This document shows, one piece after another, positions 47,433-58,160 of a stretch of 64,000 nt of DNA. The first letter of the stretch is position 1. Every line of letters begins with the position of its first letter. This DNA is from Alopecurus myosuroides (Eukaryota > Streptophyta > Magnoliopsida > Poales > Poaceae). The position numbers and the translations under genes were made by a program. Below the pieces are notes generated by a model. That model saw only the letters and a program-made list of their open reading frames with translations, did no database searches and was not told the origin of the DNA. The stretch is from positions 23,258,536 to 23,322,535 of the forward strand of contig CM054062.1 in NCBI GenBank assembly GCA_028641055.1. The letters are read 5' to 3'.

Positions 47433-48773
47433 ACGACGACGTTGAGACAGACGATCTTTACAGCACCCCTTCTGAGGATCTAGCTCAGTACCCGGCTGCT
47501 GAGTTTGCAGGCAAGTTATCACTCACATGAACCACTGTGTTCCTTTCAACCTTGGTTACCGATACTTTCCGTTGTCTATTTATGCTAAGCCATAGTAGTA
47601 GTTGTTTCTGTTACGAACCTATCACATGAATCCCTTAACCCTTATATTGCCTCACCTCCACTCCTACACCCTTTGTTTGAGCCAGTGTCTTACTAGCATG
47701 CTTAGGTTGTTTTGCTCGAGTCTGTTACCCGTTACTTTCAGTTACTATATTTCTATTATGTTCTGGGGGCTCGATGTTTAATCAATCAATCATGCTAATG
47801 TTATTGTTAACTAATAATTTGACGATAAGGCACCGGCAGGAGGCCCCGTGTGGTTTTGAGGCCTGCTAGTGTCGACCCTAATAGGAAAAGGGTCTTGTCT
47901 ATTGATCCATGATGAGCGCACTACCCGCATGTGGGAAGCGAGTATGGTCGCCCCCCTCAATTTGATTCGATCCGCATCTCGTCCAAATCGCCTCATTTAG
48001 TTCGTGTTTTCCATTTGCCGCATGCATGTTTTTGCGAGCCCAGCGCAGGGTGGAACTTTTGTAGTCGGCATATAGGGGGACACGGTCTTAGAGTGCTATG
48101 AGGGTCCCTTTTCTTCGGGGCTTGATTAGCCGTGCGCCCAAGGTGCTTTGGGCTTGATGCGAAGAAGAGTTGAGTTGTGTTGAGTGCCCCGCTTGGTGGG
48201 AGGCATCCCATCTGGCGGGTTATTCATACGTGTACGGCCAAATTGGTGCAACCCTGCAGGGATAAATCTTCTCGAGAAGCCGTGTTTTCCGCGGTTATGG
48301 TTAACTTGGTGAAAGTACTGGCTAACAAGTACTCAGGACAACTTAAACCTAATGATTAACAACCTTACACCCAATGATTAACAACTTGACTAGTAACAGG
48401 CTTATTGACACAATAATCTGAACCATCATTAATTCAACTGTGTGAGTTATCCTCGGATTGATTCTTTGGATAAGGGGCGAGATCCAGGATGGGTTTGTTT
48501 GATGTTATCTTTCAGCTGGTTACTATACGCTATCTTATCCCCCTTTCTGATATCTGGAAGTTGTAGTATCTCTGTAGTTGGTTAGCGCAGCCAGTTGCAG
48601 CATCTTTTATATCCCCTTCTTCCGTTGAACCCAAGGCATATGTGCACTGTGAGTCTTGCTTGCCAGTACTTGGATGTACTGACCCCTTTGGGGCTGTGGT
48701 TTCCGCAGACTACGCTTACGAGGATCCAGGTGACGGCTACTACGTGGAGTTCGACGAGGCTGCTGACGAGTAG
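47433..48773 (+). CDS. split acidic LTR ORF, third LTR (exons 47433-47510 and 48709-48773)
   Basis: Exon A (78 nt) follows CGGATAG and ends TTTGCAG before GCAAGTT; exon B (65 nt) follows TTTCCGCAG and ends in TAG. The phase is one leftover base at both ends, so the joined frame reads through as in the other copies. The product is acidic, with DDDVETDD, EDLAQY and GYYVEFDEAADE. The intron would be about 1.2 kb with GC-AG borders, and it contains the palindrome cluster (about 48236-48296). Confidence 0.46.
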
Positions 48774-49028
48774 GTAGCGGACCCGGGCAGGATCCGAGAC
48801 TACGTGGATGGGCTCCGTCTTTATTTCAGTTTCCGGCTTCTTAAGCCTATTTGGATTTGTCTGTACTCAGACCCCTTGAATGCTTCCGCCGAGATGTAAT
48901 GATGTTATGTTGGGACATGTGTCCTCTGGATGATTGTATTTGCTATCTCTGCTCTAGTGAGAGCTATTTGCAACTTATTTCAATCTTTTGTGTCGTAGAG
49001 ATATGTTGTGCTATCATTCTGTTTCCAA

Positions 49029-49071
49029 CCGTTGACGTACCATGTGTGTATGGTATAAAGTACGTCAATGG
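49029..49071 (+). other. conserved LTR hairpin (third LTR of element 3)
   Basis: The arms CCGTTGACGTAC and GTACGTCAATGG pair with one G-U wobble across a 19-nt loop. Confidence 0.5.
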
Positions 49072-49247
49072 TAGTGTCCTGATTTCTATGGGATAGTTTA
49101 CGTCGACGCTGAACAGATAGGGGTTGGTTGTCACACATACGTGTGTTGGCCTACTCGTAAGAGGACGCGGGTGCCGGTAAGCCCCGTAATCCAATCTACT
49201 ACTGTTCAACGGAACGGCGAGTATCCTCTAGAAGTCCGGGTGCGACA

Positions 49248-49252
49248 AGTCT
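49248..49252 (+). repeat. right target-site duplication (AGTCT) of element 3
   Basis: This exact repeat of 18339-18343 directly follows the last LTR. The LINE continues from 49253. Confidence 0.9.
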
Positions 49253-51247
49253 CCTCCTGCAACGTCCCCATAGGTAGCGTTCGTGTAACATTCTGAACCT
49301 CCACGGTTAAAGTCCCCTTAGATGAGAGATCCTCCTTCAGAACTGACAAGCTGGGCGCCGAAGAAACATTCCTCATACCCCCTGCTACCTTCTCCATACG
49401 CTGATCCCACGGCAGAGTGATGGCACGCTGCACATGTGCGGTAGTAGGCCGCAGCAGAGAAACCGCAAGCTTTTGCTTCCCGGCAGCGGTTTCAGCTGCA
49501 AAACGCGCCGACGGCAGAGTGTTTTCAGCAGGAAAACCACCAGACGGCACCCGCGGCAGAGAAAATTCCCGCAGTTTCGCGGTATCAGTCATCGAGTGCG
49601 GCAGGGGCGTATGCGGCGCCACGGTAGCGTCCTCCGGCAGAGAAACATGCCCCTGCTCCACCAGATCATGTACTGGACTAAAGATAGCCTGCAACTCCCT
49701 CCTCGTATGCTCCATTGACTTCAAAACCAACGGAGAAAAAATCACACCCGTCCTCTGAACATTCGAGCCACTCGGCCCATTATCCGTGGTGTGTTGCGTG
49801 TCCATCATTTGTTCATCCACTTTGGTACCACTAGAATCTCCAGAGGGATTATTGAGAGAAGTGTTAGCAAGAGCATCAGTAAAATCATCCAGAACGTCAT
49901 CATCTCCATCCTCCTCGCCATTGGGCTCTGCCATCAATACATCCCCGTCCACCGACTTGTCTTCCCCCTCTACCTCTAAAGAGAGCTCATATAACCCGTC
50001 TTTTATGAAGAGAGGGTAGCTCTGAGGGATTTTGGTGTAGTCCAGGCAGCCCACCCTAATACGAAGCACACCATGTTTCCGGGTAAACACCATATCAATT
50101 TTTGATGTTTTCCCAAGCAGAAATCCCACAGACCAAAGAGCCAAGAAATCTCCCAATCGATCTTCTAGGATACCCAAAACTCCGGCAGTGTTTCCAAGGG
50201 CTCAATCTTCTGTGTCCAAGAATCAAACACCATCTCACACGTGCTCCTAGGAACCCTATATGCTCCGAACACTTTCAGCCTATCCAAGTCCAACTTCGAA
50301 GGGAATTGAACTTTAAACACATTATGTCCCTCCTGAGAGACACGCAAAATGTAATTTTCAGTGGGAACCAATCTCTGCAGTTGTGTAATAATCTGAGGGA
50401 TAGACATCTCTCCCTTGGACACCACAATAGAGGCCATCTTCACATTCACCACTTTGGGCTTGTAGTGATGAGGCAATGGCATACCAAAGAACGTCCATTC
50501 GTCATGAGCGTAGCCATACATGATCAGGTGCGGTTTTGGCGCCAAGAGGAGAGGACAATTGTTGGTAATACGATCCACCGACTGACAGATATCACAAACT
50601 GGCGCCGGGCAATCATTCAGGAGGTGTCCAGCAACACCGCATCGAAAGCACTTCATCTTGTCCACTTTTTTATTTTTGGGTATAGCCCCTTCCACAGCCA
50701 CCGCCACTTGCTCAGCTGTAACCATTTGTTCAACACGAACCGGTACAACAGCAGCTCCTGTCCCAACTTGTTGAGCCCCCACCGCAAGTCCATGTTGCTG
50801 CAATTGCTGCTCACCACCGTTAGCTACCTGCGCCGTACCAACAGGTTGATACCTTGCTGCGCCTTGCCGCGGATATTGATGATACCCCTGGTATCCGCCA
50901 CGACCTCTACCGAGCGGACCACGGCCTTGGTTTTCATACCTCTGTCTGCCCCTAAAGCCTCCATGGTGATGAGCACCCCTGTACTGATTCTGACCACGTC
51001 CAGCATTGAAGGCAAAAACCTGTTGACCTTGCCCAGCAGCAGCAACGACCGGCTGTGCAGCCCGATCAGTCGCCCGACCCAAAGCTTGTCCCGCCGCAAT
51101 CGGCGCCTGACCAGCATTAGCGACGACCGGCTGAGCGTCATGATGAATCGCCCCGCTGGACTCCCCAGTTTCGAAGACCCGAGGTTGCAGATCTCCACGG
51201 CCAGCAGCAGCATAGCCGCCAGCCCTCCCTCCACCTCTGTTCGCCAT
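49253..51247 (-). pseudogene. LINE ORF1 (gag-like nucleic-acid-binding protein), N-terminal part
   Basis: From the Met of MANRGGGRAGG (51245-51247) the protein has a long Gly/Arg/Gln-rich region (RGRGGYQGYHQY and similar), then zinc knuckles (CFRCGVAGHLLNDC followed by CDICQSVDRITNNC), then a conserved globular part. The frame stops at 50165 (after LPEFWVS) and resumes in another frame from 50177, so a small deletion there is likely. It then continues to the insertion of element 3. ORF1 proteins of this type bind LINE RNA. The C-terminal remainder is at 17643-18343. Confidence 0.82.
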
Positions 51248-51576
51248 GCGAGAACACCGTGAAAAACCTGCGGTGGCTGAGCGATTCCAAGTGAACCCTA
51301 ACAACTTCCGTAGTCTGTTTTCTTGCGGGATTTCTGATCGATCACACGTTCGATCGAGAGTTGCATGGCCAATGCGGCTAGACTTCTCGTGGATCGGGCC
51401 CGGACGCGTGGCAGGCTCACAGGGGCTCTGGACACCGTTAAGGCTCATCGAATTTGAATTCGATTCCGTGATCGCAGCTGATCCTCTTCGACGGTGCACT
51501 TCCACCCACGGGAAGGCAGATTCATCGATCGGAAACATTGAAGGGGAAAGGGTGGGAGTTTGAATACCTTAGCAGT

Positions 51577-51975
51577 TCATTTCTTCATTGTCGTAGATGA
51601 ACCCGATGAGATCGTTGACAAACATTCGATCGCACAGGACCTTTGTCGTCTCCTTGTCTCCATCCTCCTGTCGATCTTACTCCTGCAAGAAGACAAGGCA
51701 GAAATCTCTACGGAATCGGGAGTCTTACATTGAACGAAACAGGAATCACACACCTGATCCACCACATCTTCTTCTCCGTCCAAACAGTCCGAATCCAGAT
51801 CACTAAGGACCCAAAACCGGCCCCCAACCGGGTGAGATCCATCCGATCTGTCGAGGGAGGTGCGTTCATCAATCTCGCCATCCTCAAGATCCACCTTGGT
51901 CAACGAAGAAGCGCCTGCGGATCTCCCCTTACTCGTCACAGGACTCGTCCCGAGAGAGTTCCTATCGGTCGCCAT
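51577..51975 (-). pseudogene. possible N-terminal extension of LINE ORF1
   Basis: A 132-residue open frame lies between the LINE 5' end and the main ORF1, in a different frame from it. It starts MATDRNSLG and has an acidic middle (DLDSDCLDGEEDVVDQ). It could be the true start of ORF1 separated by a frameshift, or a small upstream ORF. I cannot decide from one copy. Confidence 0.35.
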
Positions 51976-52032
51976 CTCCTCCCTGATGTTTGCCTCAGCG
52001 GCAACAGTTCTTGTACAATCTGCAAATAATCC

Positions 52033-52045
52033 TTTTCTTCAAGTG
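52033..52045 (+). repeat. right target-site duplication of LINE 1
   Basis: TTTTCTTCAAGTG, an exact repeat of 13795-13807. It marks the 5' end of the minus-strand LINE at 52032. Confidence 0.9.
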
Positions 52046-52639
52046 ATATGCCTAGTTTGCTTTTTATGCTCTCTTGCACGTGTTTTGTGTTTTAGAGGCT
52101 ATTGGGGGAGTGATGATCCCATCTTTGTGCACTTTATATTCAAATGCAAAAACTCTAAATAGTGCATGAACATTGGGGAGCTTCATGATTTTATTTAGAA
52201 CACTATTTTGCTAAAATCATAAAATCTTTGGTTCCATTGGTTTTTCGGATCCTTTTTTTTTGCTCCTCCTCTTGAAAGAAGTGTTAAAGGAATATAATAT
52301 TATTTGCAATCTTTGGATCCTCAATATACTTTGATCTCCCCCATCTATTGGTTATTGAATATGCATTTGTTTTCACTCATATTATGAGAAATGCAAAAAC
52401 TATAGGGGAGCTCTTACTATATTGGCCTTCTACATTTTTGTGCCCATTTCGGTAATGGATGCCAATGGGGGAGAAGTTTAGAGGGTTTAAGAGAATTTGG
52501 TTTAATGCTTTGGTTTTGTTCTTAAGCATTTTTGTCTTACATGCTCATGCATCCATGTGTATTTCTTTTCATGTTATCTTAATTCATTATATAAACCCTC
52601 GTAAAAGGGATTGTCATCAATTACCAAAATGGGGGAGAT
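52046..52639 (+). mobile_element. Copia/Sirevirus-like element, 3' internal region with repeated polypurine motifs
   Basis: Non-coding sequence that carries G-rich purine motifs at about 52104, 52172, 52400, 52466 and 52630 (for example AATGGGGGAGATT). The last lies directly before the LTR and is the likely functional polypurine tract. Multiple polypurine motifs upstream of the 3' LTR are a known feature of Sireviruses, the plant Copia lineage that includes Maximus. No coding domain is present in the visible part, so the lineage call rests on these motifs and the LTR start. Confidence 0.6.
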
Positions 52640-54945
52640 TGAAAGTGCATGGTTCCCCACGTGTGGTTTTGGTAATTAATGACAATCCTTATGGACTAAT
52701 ACTTTCATTGAGATATCCTTGTAGGTTTGTCCATTGGCACCACTTGAACTCCATGTGTTAGATTAAAGGGTGTATGCCATCAAGATCCGTGCTTATAATG
52801 AATATATTTGATATTATCAAGAAGAAGAATTGCCATGATATTATTGATAATATTGCAAGTATGTATTGAAGAAGGAGATTGTGTGAACATTCATGTTTAC
52901 CTTCAAGACATCATCATCATGAATAAAGAAGATACTTAGTTGATCAAGTTGAAGTGCAAGTTCAAGATGAGCATCAAGAAGAGTTCAAATGCTTGATGCT
53001 TGCCACCCATATGGAGATTATTGTCAAGTGAAGATGGACATGTGAGAATCTCTCCCATATTATCTTATGGGGGGGGCAATTTACAAGTTTTCACAAAGCA
53101 AAGCGCAATCAAGAAAGGTGCTCCAACTTGAGGTGATTAAGATCGTCATCATCTATCTCAATTGGAATGCGCAAGAAAAATGTGACATTGATAGTTTTTC
53201 TATTTTACCGGTCTCATGATGTTAGTAGGGATACCAGGTTATAGGATAGATAACCGTTTTATCAAGAGGGGCTCTTGAATGAGTTGCTTGATCGTATCGT
53301 TCATAGAGAGTTCAAACCTTTGCATCCTTGGCATCATATTTTTTGGTTCCTATTTGTGTTTTCTCCACGTGTGGTTTTATAGCTTGTCTTGTTCTTAATT
53401 TCAAACTCAAGTTCATCAAAAATGGATTTTGTATAGAAAACTTATTGCGTTTTTGTTATTGGAGGTTTTGTCGGTTACTATCTTATAGAGAGGTCTAAAC
53501 TTTGGCCATTTTGTTTTGTTCTTCGTTGTTGTACTATGATGTTTCTCTGCATATTCTTGTATTTCTCGTCGTTGCAATTTCAACGAGCCTAAGAACGTCG
53601 AAAACGGAGTCCGGATGCAAAAGATATGACCGTTTTTGTATCAATGTTTTCACAATTTTGAGGGGGGCGAAAATTCCGGTCTAAGGCCGGAAATTTTGGG
53701 CCAAAGATATGACCGTTTCCGTATCAATCTTTTCGCAGTTTTGGGGGGGGGGGTCGAAAATTCCGGTCTAAGGCCGGAAATTTTTGGTCAGGCCAGAATA
53801 TTCCGGGGAAATATCCGGCCTGACACCAGAGAGCGGGCACTTGCGCTCCAGGGGTTCTTGGGCCGTCCGGAAATTTTCGGGGTTGAAATTTCTGCCCTGG
53901 GGGCCGGAAATTCCGCCCCGGGGGACCGGAAATTTCCGGGGTAAGTGCAAAATTTCCAGCCCGGACGGCCCTAACGTCCATATTTCGTGGGAAGCTATAA
54001 ATAGCCTGCCTCTTCCTCAAGAGGAGGCTGCCCAACCCATTTCCTCTCTCCTCCATTGTTGACCTTCAAGAGCTTGGGTTTCTCTTAATCCCTCCGATGA
54101 TTCTAGCCCCTTTTTAGGGAAAAGAGAGAGGAGATCTAGATCTACTATTCGACCAATCAATATCTCCTCTTAGTGAGGGGAATCTATTGGATCTAGATCT
54201 TGGGATTCATTTGTTGTTTTCCTTGTTCTTTCTCCTTCCTCCCTCCATAGCATTCGTTGCTTTGGTGGTATTTGGGAGAGAAGGACTTGATCACTTTGTG
54301 TGTTCTTGCCATTGCATTAGGTGCATCGGTTTGAGTTCCCCACGGGATTAGTGAAAGAGAAGTTCGTGAGCTTGTTCCTCTTGGGTGCTTGGTCACCGGA
54401 GAGATTGTTCCTCTTGGGTGTATTGAGCAACCTAGATGGTTAGTGCTTGGGGCTTCCACCTTGTTGCAAGAAGCTTCGTTGAGAGCCTCCAACTTACCTG
54501 TGAAGATAGCCTCAACCTCTTGTAAGGTTTGGTCACCGCCTTCAAAACGACCTCATAGTGGAAACGAGAATCTCCCTCACCGGTGAAGCTCAAGGAGAAT
54601 AAGGTGTGCACACCCGTGCTATTGAGGAGAGCCTAGGTGGCTCCCCACCTCTCCAACGAAGACTTACTTCCCTTGGGAAGGAACTTCGGTAATCACATCG
54701 GTGTCTCCTTGTGCTTTGGTTATTTTTATACTCTAGCTCGTTACTTATGCATTTACCTTTGTGATAGCCATCATGCTTGAAGTCATCTTTCTTGCTATCA
54801 CATAGTTGTATATCTTGCTTAGCATAAGTTGTTGGTGCACATAGGTAAACCTAGCTTGTATAGGTTTTGTGCTTGATCAATTAAAATGCTAGTTTTATTC
54901 CGCATTTATTCAAGCCTAAACCATAATTATTTTAAAGCGCCTAAG
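52640..54945 (+). repeat. 3' LTR of the Copia/Sirevirus-like element, 3' end missing
   Basis: It starts TGAAAGTGCATGGTTCCCC right after the polypurine tract. It contains a tandem duplication (53620-53786), several CCGG-centred palindromes of the CCGGAAATTTCCGG type, and a likely leader after CTATAAATAGC (near 53995). CG-rich palindromes in the LTR also fit Sireviruses. Near 54945 it gives way to Athila-like gag sequence without the expected CA end, so the terminus is truncated. Confidence 0.65.
53620..53786 (+). repeat. two-copy tandem repeat (about 83-bp units) in the Copia LTR
   Basis: AAAGATATGACCGTTT...GAAAATTCCGGTCTAAGGCC occurs twice in a row (about 53620-53702 and 53703-53786) with scattered differences. 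The second unit holds a run of 11 G (53743-53753). Further CCGGAAA palindromes follow to 53940. Confidence 0.8.
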
Positions 54946-55451
54946 TAATTTACTTAATGCATCAGGTCTGGGAGAAGCATCAAATCCATATATTCTTCAC
55001 ACTCAATATAACTATGACTAGGATAATCACTCTTATACTTTCTTAACTCGAAAAAAACAGTTGATCTAAGAGGTGTAGATTGCAACTCATCATTAATTTC
55101 AGCATTTTTAATATCTTTACTTTTAGCAATATGTGAAGCAAGAAAAGGACCTAACGAACCAGATTCATAAATCACATTAGAAGTATCATAAAAATCGTCA
55201 AAATCAGTACCAGACTCAACAAAAGTAATATGTGAAGTGTGGTGGTGTCCAAGCTGACTTATAACAGAATGTGAATCAAGAGTAGCTCGGTGTTTAGAGT
55301 TGTACCTTTTCTTGTCATGGAAAGTAATATTGCAACCCTTGGATCACGAGTCTTTCCCATGGTGGATAATAAATTGCAGCAAACAATATAACTCCCAAGT
55401 GAACTTATGAATAAAGCTATACTCCACGGCAACGGTGCAAGAAAATAGTCT
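54946..55451 (-). mobile_element. Athila-like element, 5' leader and start of a gag-like frame (truncated)
   Basis: On the minus strand the LTR end at 55452 is followed by a primer-site region (CACCGTTGCCGTGGAG, about 55427-55442), a leader, and a gag-like frame that is readable as GPFLASHIAKSKDIK...YIECEEYMDLMLLPD before it stops at the truncation near 54950. Frames are disturbed between about 55260 and 55200. The product type follows from position just 3' of the primer site; I do not claim a precise domain. Confidence 0.5.
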
Positions 55452-56842
55452 TGATTACCCACAAGTGTATGGGATTGCACAATGTTCAAGGCGAGTGTAA
55501 CCCAAATTTATTGATTTGACACAAGGGGAGCCAAATAACACCTATAAATCTTAGCAGTTGAGTTGTCAATTCAGGCACACCTGGAAACATAGTTGCTTAA
55601 CACAATTCATTAATAGCAACAACAATATGATGGAAACAGTAATGTGATAGTAGCAATAGTAGTAAAGTAACATTAGCAATAGTAACAGCAGAAGTAATTA
55701 AAGTGAACAATAGGGCTAAAAACACCATAGGGACAGATGAATGGGCGTTGCTTGGCTAAGATAATTCATGTAATAGTCATAACACATGACACACCACAAA
55801 AAAACAATAAATCATCCAAGGATCACTTAAACATAGGAATGTATCCAAAATATAGTTGTACATTATTTCCATAGGAACTTGCACAATATCTTTTGTCTTA
55901 CCATCCTGTTTCAGTGTGGCCAGTCATGGAACTTATAGTAATTAAGGCACTCATTTTGTAAAGCACCGCAACAAAGCAATATCGCTCAATGAATACATCT
56001 AATACTCAAACTAGAGTCCTTCCCCATTCATATCCCAATCTTTCACTTTGGTGTTTCTGGTTCCGGGCAATAATAAGTGCATGAAACTCGTAGATATGAA
56101 CTAAAACACTTATTATATTCATGAAAACATACCATGTTCAGTTCTGAAATCAAGGTACTCGCGCACTAGTAATAGGCATTAAGAACACCTATCTGCAACA
56201 ACGATGATTAACATCAACAATGGATACTAGCCATCATGCCCTAACAATCTGACATCTATTAAATGAATGATCTCATACAATCCCTGGCATCTTCTCTGCA
56301 TACAACAGTGAATTACTCATAGATGGATGGGGGAATCATGGTTGGTTGGTGGAGAGGCATTGGTGATGGCGATTGTGATGATCTCACCTATGTGTAGGCC
56401 GGAATCAGCCTCTAGATTAACTGTCTGAAGAAGAAGAATAGAGTCTCATGGATGCTTCATGTTGAGAAACAAAAATATCATAGGGGGTCTAGGGTTTTTC
56501 TGATGGAAATGAGTATTGAAGCCGAAGGAGAGCCGAAGGCAGTGCTTAGGGGGGCGAAGCGGGTTGGGAGCGCGGGTATAGGTGGGCACGTGCCCTAAGG
56601 TCCTCTATAAACCTACTGCCTCCTTATGGGTGCCCTTCTGTTCATGTGGCTCTTCTTGCCCAAAAACATCTTTTATATTTTTTGGGATTTTCTACTAAAC
56701 TTTATTTTTGCACAAAAGTAAGATACCAAAGCAATTCTGCTGGAAACAACGCCACTACATGTTAGTTACATTAAAATCATGCAAATTAGAGGCAAAACAA
56801 TATCATTTTTTTTGGAGAAGTAGAGACACTTGTGACATATGA
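55452..56842 (-). repeat. 5' LTR of the second Athila-like element (1391 bp)
   Basis: Plus-strand ends are TGATTACCCACAAG (left) and ...TTGTGACATATGA (right, where CGTATCA is expected, so the terminus is mutated). The left end adjoins the primer-site region as in the LTR at 11537-13034, and the overall plan is the same, but the two are clearly diverged. The right edge is approximate. Confidence 0.55.
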
Positions 56843-58160
56843 GTATTTCATTCTTAACGGATAGTATGACATGCTTCTATATGGTGTAGTTACTAGAATT
56901 GATACTCCTGATGATGGAGAGATACACTTTGGCCCCTCTAAGGTATTATGACATTATCCATCATTCGTTCAGACACTAGATCATGGTGTTGATCATAAAT
57001 AACATCGGAATACGGAATGAGTAAGGAGTACATTTCGGGTAACGAGGATGTTTCACCTTGGGAATTGCAAAGTATCAAGGAATAGTGTGATAAGTGAATG
57101 TTAGGGTGGTTCTCATGATAAAGATCTTCGTGATACGTGTGGGGATCCTTATGTGTATCAAGGTACCGCAAATGATCAATGTATCGGAATGAGTTCCGAA
57201 CATGTCCACATGTATTCGAACCCATATGGTCACACACTTAAGGTTCAGAAGAATTTTTGGACTGTATTCTATAGAAGATATGGAAGAAGTAAGCTCGAAG
57301 GAATGTATGAAGTTTCTTGGGATATGAAAAGGAGTATAGAATGTCACAAAGAGTGGACGGAATAGTTCCGGACATTTTATGGAAACTGGTGAAATGGTTC
57401 TGGAAGGTTCTGCAAGGTTTCGAAGGATTCTGAAATTTTTCGAGGTTTCACAACAATGAGAATGGAAGTTTATGGAAACTAGTGGGGCACGTGGGCCCAC
57501 TAGGGCTGTGTCCAAAGAGGAAGGGGAAACCCTTCCCGAGTTTGCTAGGGACTCTTTCCTTATGCGCATAGGAAAGAGTGAGGGGGAAGGAGACCTATTT
57601 GGTCTCGAGATCCACCACTCAATAAGATTGGATGCGGGAGGGGGAGGGGTCCCCGTTGGACTCCAACTCCCCCAAGGAGCATAGGGCAGGGAGGAAGTCT
57701 GAGGGGAACTCCACCTTCTCCTCAAGGTGCAGCCAAGGTAAGTAGTTGGGAGTCCCACTAGATTCCTCCGTTTTGGGGAGTTGGAGTCCTAGGAGGAATC
57801 CTCCCCTAGGAGCCTAGACCCCTTTATAAGGAGGGGCAGGGGTGCGGCCGAGAGCACCCCAAGCCTCCAGGGCATCAGCTCCTGATCCACACCACCTCTC
57901 CATTCGGCGATGCCCCGCTACCCCAGTGCTCTGTCTACTTCATCCACTCTTCGGGATCTCTGCCAGATCACTGCCCCGGCCTGACCTAGTTCTTGCTGGT
58001 GATCACGAAGAGCCCCAGAACTTAATCGATAACTTCCCCTCTTCATCGTCGGTGCTTGATCACGTTACGAGATGGTGCTGCTGATCACATACGTATGAAT
58101 TCTGTTGCCACTCCCCTTGTATTGGATCTTGGTTATGCGCTAGAATTTTTTTTCGTAGCG
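56843..58160 (+). repeat. LTR-like segment A, family unidentified
   Basis: A 1.3 kb segment without credible coding. It shares ordered landmarks with segment B: ATGGAGAGATACACTTTGG near the start, CACACACTTAAGG in the middle, then a pyrimidine/purine-rich block and a TATA-like CCTTTATAAGGAGG (about 57820) with a leader. The edges are approximate. It may be a solo LTR or half of a decayed element. Confidence 0.4.

Larger units (their letters stand above)
18344..49247 (+). mobile_element. Ty3/gypsy chromovirus in three-LTR tandem form ('element 3')
   Basis: The order is: LTR start fragment (18344-19157), last part of pol plus polypurine tract (19158-19746), a long LTR (19747-38837, split by element 2), primer site, pre-gag ORF and gag-pol (38838-44666), and a third LTR (44667-49247). 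The perfect AGTCT duplication flanks only the outer ends. The likely history is one insertion, then unequal recombination between LTRs giving LTR-internal-LTR-internal-LTR, then a deletion removing most of the first LTR and first internal region. The first few hundred bases of the outer LTRs resemble each other more than either resembles the middle LTR. Confidence 0.88.
44667..49247 (+). repeat. third LTR of element 3 (3' LTR, 4581 bp)
   Basis: A complete LTR from TGTAACATCCCAAGTATG to GTGCGACA, preceded by a G-run polypurine tract (44653-44661) and followed by the AGTCT duplication. It contains the GC-rich promoter block (about 45480-46080, with CCTATATCTACC near 45633), the tRNA-like module, both exons of the split ORF and the hairpin. 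Small indels separate it from the middle LTR. Confidence 0.92.
49253..52032 (-). mobile_element. LINE 1, 5' part (ORF1 and leader)
   Basis: This is the 5' portion of the LINE interrupted by element 3. On the minus strand it runs from the 5' end at 52032 (bounded by the 13-bp duplication at 52033-52045) through ORF1, which is cut at 49253. Together with 13808-18343 it makes a near full-length LINE, unusual because most LINE copies are 5'-truncated. Confidence 0.88.

Noticed and set aside
53724..54056. ORFs in the CCGG-rich part of the Copia LTR
   Set aside because: They follow from the repeated CCGGAAATTT words on both strands and have no protein-like features.
57075..57758. 227-codon minus-strand ORF
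   Set aside because: Antisense over an LTR-like segment, low-complexity Ser/Pro/Thr composition, no counterpart in segment B.
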